Shown: piece after piece, positions 60,480 to 64,000 of the stretch
How positions within the stretch are numbered: the stretch's first letter is position 1
How the letters are laid out: the number at the start of each line of letters is the position of its first letter
Assembly: GCA_015680685.1 (NCBI GenBank)
Contig: MNCI01006062.1
Coordinates: forward strand, 989,118 to 1,053,117
DNA: 64,000 nucleotides
Direction of reading: 5' to 3'
Origin: Gnetum montanum
Lineage: Eukaryota > Streptophyta > Gnetopsida > Gnetales > Gnetaceae
Translations under genes and position numbers: made by a program
Notes under the pieces: model-generated
Seen by the model: the letters and a program-made list of their open reading frames with translations, nothing else
The model's database searches: none
Told to the model about the DNA's origin: nothing

Positions 60480-60855
60480 CAATTTATAGTCTTAGCGGAC
60501 TATCATGGGTTAGTTTTATGTCATAACCCGTTGGACATTGCCCGTTTAGCGTCGTGGCGGACGTTACATTGCTAGTTTTTAGTCTTAGCGGACCATAAAG
60601 AGGCAGACTAGTTTATAGTCTTAGCGGACTCTGGTGAATGCAACGGTGGTAGTTTACTGTCATGTCAGACGGGTGCTAGTTTATTGTCATTGCAGACACT
60701 GTGTGGTATCAATTTCTCGTCATGATGCCGGGACGAGCTGTGGTATCAGTTTTAAGTCATAATCTAGGACTATTCTGTGGTATCAGTTTAAAGTCGTGAT
60801 CCCAGGACTCTTCTGTGGTATCAGTTTAAAGTCGTGATCCCAGGACTCACACGTA
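60480..60855. repeat. Tandem array of about eleven 30-38 bp units in the 3' region of element G
   Basis: Units start near 60480, 60510, 60541, 60571, 60608, 60649, 60676, 60706, 60743, 60780 and 60818. Theme: TAGTTTATAGTCTTAGCGGAC on the left, drifting to TGGTATCAGTTTAAAGTCGTG on the right; the last two are identical over 37 bp. It begins 12 bp after the integrase stop, as in 3' regions of Tat/Ogre elements. Confidence 0.85.
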
Positions 60856-60866
60856 CCTCACTCTGT

Positions 60867-61905
60867 TCAGACGTAGAATGGCTTCAGAAACGAGTGATTG
60901 GTTGGATTTGCAAACTCATTTCCTTCCATATCAGCTAACTTAAATGCTCCATTGTCGAATGCTTTAATGACCAAGTAAGGCCCTTCCCAGTTGGCTGAGA
61001 ATTTGTCTGGGTGTTCCCGAACGGCTTTGAGCACAAGGTCACCTTCTTTGATAGGGTGCTTATGAATGTCATGCCGATGTCGTTGTTGTTGTTCTTTTTG
61101 GTACCACTCAATTTGATCGAGTGCACGTACGTGTTCCTCCTCCACCGAGTCTAGGTTAGTGACGCGCAGTTCATTGTTCTGTCCGTTGTCGAGGAGTTCG
61201 AAAAGTGTGATCCTTAAAGATGGTACCTGCAATTCCAGAGGTAAAACAGCTTCTGAACTGTAAACAAGACTATATGGCGTCTTACCTGTTGAAGTTCGAT
61301 GTGTAGTACGGTATGCCCACAATGCGTATACCAATTGTTCATGCCATCTTCGCTTGCTTTGGGTAAGCATCTTTTTGAGTATTGTAATGATGGTTTTGTT
61401 TGTTGCCTCTGCTTGCCCGTTGCTCTAAGGATAGTAAGGGGATGAAAACGAGTGTTTGATCCCTAGACTTTCACAAAAGGTTTTGTTCTCGGCACTGCTA
61501 AATTGTGGCCTGTTGTCAGTGATGATTGTCATGGGAATGCCAAAGTGGGTTACAATATTTTCGAGAATGAAATTGCACGCGTGTTTAGATGTTGTTTTTC
61601 GAAGGGGAGCGGCTTCTACCCACTTCGTGAAATATTCTGTTGTGGTTATAATAAAACTATGCCCCGCAGAAGATGAGGGTGTTATTGGGCCGATAAGGTC
61701 CAACCCCCACTTTTGAAAGGGCCACGTGATTTGCGCCGTATGTAACTCATTTGGTGGGACATGGATTAGGTTGCTATGTTTTTGGCAAGTACTACATGTT
61801 TTAACCTTGGAGAGACAGTCATATTCCATGTGTGGCCAATAGTAGCCTAAGCATCTTATCTTTGTTGCCATGGCTTTGGTGCTATGTGTCCTCCGCATAG
61901 CCCTT
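60867..61905 (-). pseudogene. Integrase of element G
   Basis: Zinc finger: VHEGLCGGH (end of the previous frame, near 61890) with CSTC near 61795. After a one-base frameshift at about 61870-61895 the 61898-61425 frame continues: GYYWPHMEYDC, WGLDLIGPI (first catalytic Asp), TEYFTKWVEA, IITDNRPQFSS (second Asp), SSPYYP. A TAG at 61422-61424 replaces Gln of PQSNGQAEATNK. The next frame (61370-60867) has ALWAYRTTHRTSTGKTPYSL, LVYSSEAVLP and the GPY motif FSANWEGPYLVIKAF, ending FLKPFYV. The DDE triad is intact apart from the stop and shift. Wording fits Tat-lineage integrases. Confidence 0.9.
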
Positions 61906-63070
61906 CATGTACCTGTTCAACGATGGTTTGGGCATCAGCACTACCAATGCATGTTAGCAATATACATTCGTAGGATCTACGACACAATGTGTCCCCTACC
62001 AGGGTATACTGCTTAGAACATTTCCGTACTGCATCCTTTTGTGCATTTGTTAGATGTCGTGGTGTTTCGCCCCATAGAAGGTACTCTTTCATGTCATCAT
62101 ACCATTCTATCGTGTGTGTTGTACTAACAGATGCGATTGGCAATGTGTCAAGAGTATCAGTTATTGGTTCAGCACAACTGATCACAAAGCTTGGTAATGC
62201 ATGGAACATGTTTGACGATATGTTTAACGCTGATGCGTCTGCAATGGTGTTATCATTTCTAGAAACGTGTTGCACATCGATGTTTTCAAATCGCCTCATT
62301 AAATGTTTTGCCAAGTCACAGTATGGTTGTAAATGTTGGACTTTGCATGAATAAACATCTGTGATTTGGTTTACAACCAGTTGTGAGTCTCCTCTGACCA
62401 CAATCCGTGTGATGTCTAAAGCCAATGCTGCCGCGAGACCTCTAAGGAGACCTTCGTACTCTGCTATGTTGTTGGTACAGCGAAAGTTGAAATTGTAAGC
62501 AAAGGATCTGATCTCCCCGGAGGGATAGGTGATGACAGTGGCTGCACTTCTGCCTCGAGAGGTGGATGCTCCATCAAAGTTTAGAATGACATCGTAGTCG
62601 TTGGGCACTATGTCTATTGTGCTTATATTCTCATCTGAGAATTCTAGCTCTATTATTGCATGATCATGCGTTGGTGACATGGCCATTTGACTTGCTATGG
62701 CTTGACCCTTAACTGATGATTGCGTTATGTAGTGTAGGTCAAATTCAGCTATCATGGCTTTCCAGCGGGCTATCCGACTTGTTTCGTAAATGTTTCCTGT
62801 GATGGCCCTGAGCACGTTATCCTTACAAATTATATTAACTCGGTTACGAAAGAGGTAATGTCGCCATTTCCTTAAAGAGAAGACCAAAGCTAAACATGAC
62901 CTCTCCACGTCGTTATACTTTTTCTTGTGGGCAACTAATGCGTGGCTTAAGTAATATACAGGGATTTCAATTCTGTCATCTTGCTTCTGGCAAAGCATAG
63001 ACGCGATTGACGAGTCCGAAGTGGCAAGGTAGATGTAAAATGGTTTATCGTTTTGAGGGGGATAAACCGT
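61856..63070 (-). pseudogene. RNase H plus archaeal-type RNase H of element G
   Basis: The frame 62998-61856 (380 residues) opens with the Ty3 RNase H end: VYYLSHALVAHKKKYNDVER, LALVFSLRKWRHYLF, then RIARWKAMIAEFDLHY and VKGQAIA. Residues 134-258 are a second RNase H of archaeal/RVT_3 type with its four acidic residues: NFDGAS (Asp142), NIAEYEGLL (Glu182), VRGDSQLVV (Asp204), TIADASA (Asp254). Then a linker and integrase finger. Upstream, TAA at about 63064-63066 (LA-stop-LPTVY) separates this from RT in the same frame. An antisense frame at 61989-62354 is a shadow. Confidence 0.92.
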
Positions 63071-64000
63071 GGGTAGTTAGGCAAGTGTCATTTTGATATT
63101 ATCGAATGCTTCTTGGCACTGTGGAGTCCATTCAAAATGGACGTTCTTGTGTAACAGGTGGTTCAGAGGTTTTAGTTTGTCTGTTAGTTTTTCTATGAAG
63201 CACCTGATAAACTGTAATCTACCTTGTAGACCTCGAAGTTTGGTAAGGTTGCTGGGTGCTTTCAGGTTTGTTATGGCCTTAACCTTATCGGGGTCTACTC
63301 GTATCCCTGCTTCTAAGGCTATGAACCCAAGCATTTTGCCTGTTTTGACTCCAAAGACATATTTCTTTGGATTAAGTCTCAACTCATATTTTAAACAACG
63401 TTTTAACACCGAGTCAAGGTCTTGTACATGTTGTTGTGATGTTTTTGATTTAACCACGATGTCGTCCACATAGTCATTGAGCGAGTGTAATATGTAATTG
63501 CTAAAGATGAATGTCATCGCCCTTTGATAAGTGGCCCCAGTGTTCTTGAGACCAAAGGGCATCATTGTATAACAAAAGGTTCCCCATGGTGTCATAAAGG
63601 TGGTTCGGAGCTAATGCTCAGGGTTAATACGTATCTGGTTGTATCCCGAGAAGCCATCCATAAAAGATAATAAGGCATGCCCAGCGGTCGAGTCGACAAG
63701 TTGATCGATGCTGGGTAGAGGAAAATCATCTTTTATGGTTGCGACGTTGAGATCCTGGAAGTCAATGCATAAGCAAATGCTTCCGTTCTTCTTTGGGACA
63801 ATGACCATGTTGGATACCCACTCAGCGTAATCAACAGCTCGAATGAAACCAGCCTGATAAAGTTTGGTGATCTCATTGCGAATCACCAATGCCACCTCGG
63901 GTTCAACCTTTCTCGCCTTTTGTTTTACGGGTCTCAATTTTGGATCAAGGATGATGTTGTGCTGGACGATTCGAGGATCCAACCAAGGCATGTCCGTGTA
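63065..64000 (-). pseudogene. Reverse transcriptase of element G, 5' end beyond the window
   Basis: Open to the right edge. Frame 63991-63611: MPWLDPRIVQHNIILDP, AEWVSNMVIVPKKNGSICLC, DFPLPSIDQLVD, SFMDGFSGYNQI (first catalytic Asp). A single TAG at 63611-63609 follows NPEH, where Gln is expected. Then 63595-63077 continues in the same frame: YTMMPFGLKNTGATYQRAM, YVDD at 63472-63461 (intact), LKYELRLNPKKYVFGV, GLQGRLQFIRCFI. Only the stop prevents a normal product. Protease and gag would lie beyond 64000. Confidence 0.92.

Larger units (their letters stand above)
58246..64000 (-). mobile_element. Element G: Tat-lineage Ty3/gypsy retrotransposon, partial
   Basis: Minus-strand element inserted in the integrase of F and running off the right edge. 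Left to right: 3' LTR, about 1.4 kb 3' noncoding region with tandem repeats, integrase, second (archaeal-type) RNase H, RNase H, reverse transcriptase. A second RNase H and 3' tandem repeats are both known traits of Tat-lineage (Ogre/Retand-like) elements. Coding frames are long and CpG is common, so it is younger than its neighbours. Confidence 0.88.

Noticed and set aside
60480-60855. CRISPR-like look of regularly spaced repeats
   Set aside because: Units are tandem without unique spacers, drift gradually, and lie in a plant retrotransposon 3' region.
61989-62354. 121-residue plus-strand ORF
   Set aside because: Antisense shadow of the RNase H-integrase frame of element G. The same holds for 63093-63473 and 61456-61716.

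Overview
The window is nuclear DNA of a land plant with a large, repeat-filled genome. I infer a seed plant, possibly a gymnosperm, but the species cannot be read from the sequence. Nothing looks bacterial: it is AT-rich, ORFs are short and broken, and almost every recognisable coding signal is a decayed retrotransposon. No intact cellular gene was found. The only host-gene-derived sequence is a dead CCR4-type deadenylase pseudogene (50045-51270). Seven single Ns (14897, 15656, 27710, 34718, 44472, 44972, 55179) behave as contig joins, and at least three sit at assembly errors.

One Ty3/gypsy family dominates. Its LTRs are about 0.85-0.96 kb, open with TGATGA and close with TCATCA. It has a tRNA-Asp-type primer site and a polypurine tract like TTAGTCGTGGGGGTA. 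Copies: A (1-1930, minus, cut by the window edge); B (8017-16249, minus, TSD ATTAG on both sides); C (21728-27757, plus); D (32224-35505, minus, 3' half only); E (solo LTR 46656-47618, plus, TSD GTAAC); F (54602-58245, minus, 3' half). F ends in an integrase. C has gag but no pol. B and D carry instead an extra ORF ('ORFX'), a plant-transposon-protein-like domain followed by a coiled coil, preceded in B by its own promoter-like block. B, C and F share the noncoding segment upstream of the 3' LTR.

Other elements: a Tat-like gag-protease relic into which B inserted (5700-8011); a Ty1/copia pol relic (28556-30940); a 5'-truncated RTE-type LINE inside ORFX of D (34658-35073); a chromovirus with a 6-kb LTR (35511 to about 46395) that also interrupts D and itself carries a 1.16-kb insertion; a copia gag scrap (52748-52939); and a Tat-lineage element G (58246 to the right edge) that inserted into the integrase of F. 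G is the best preserved: RT, RNase H, a second archaeal-type RNase H, and integrase, broken by three stops and one frameshift.

Nesting gives relative ages: D and F are older; the chromovirus and LINE entered D; the 1.16-kb insert and solo LTR E entered the chromovirus; G entered F. Decay is dominated by C-to-T / G-to-A change, typical of methylated silent DNA. The most unusual signals are the ORFX-bearing non-autonomous elements, palindromic decamer arrays upstream of TATA boxes in two unrelated element families (GCGATATCGC and GCGTATACGC), and the repeated polypurine-tract-like motif.
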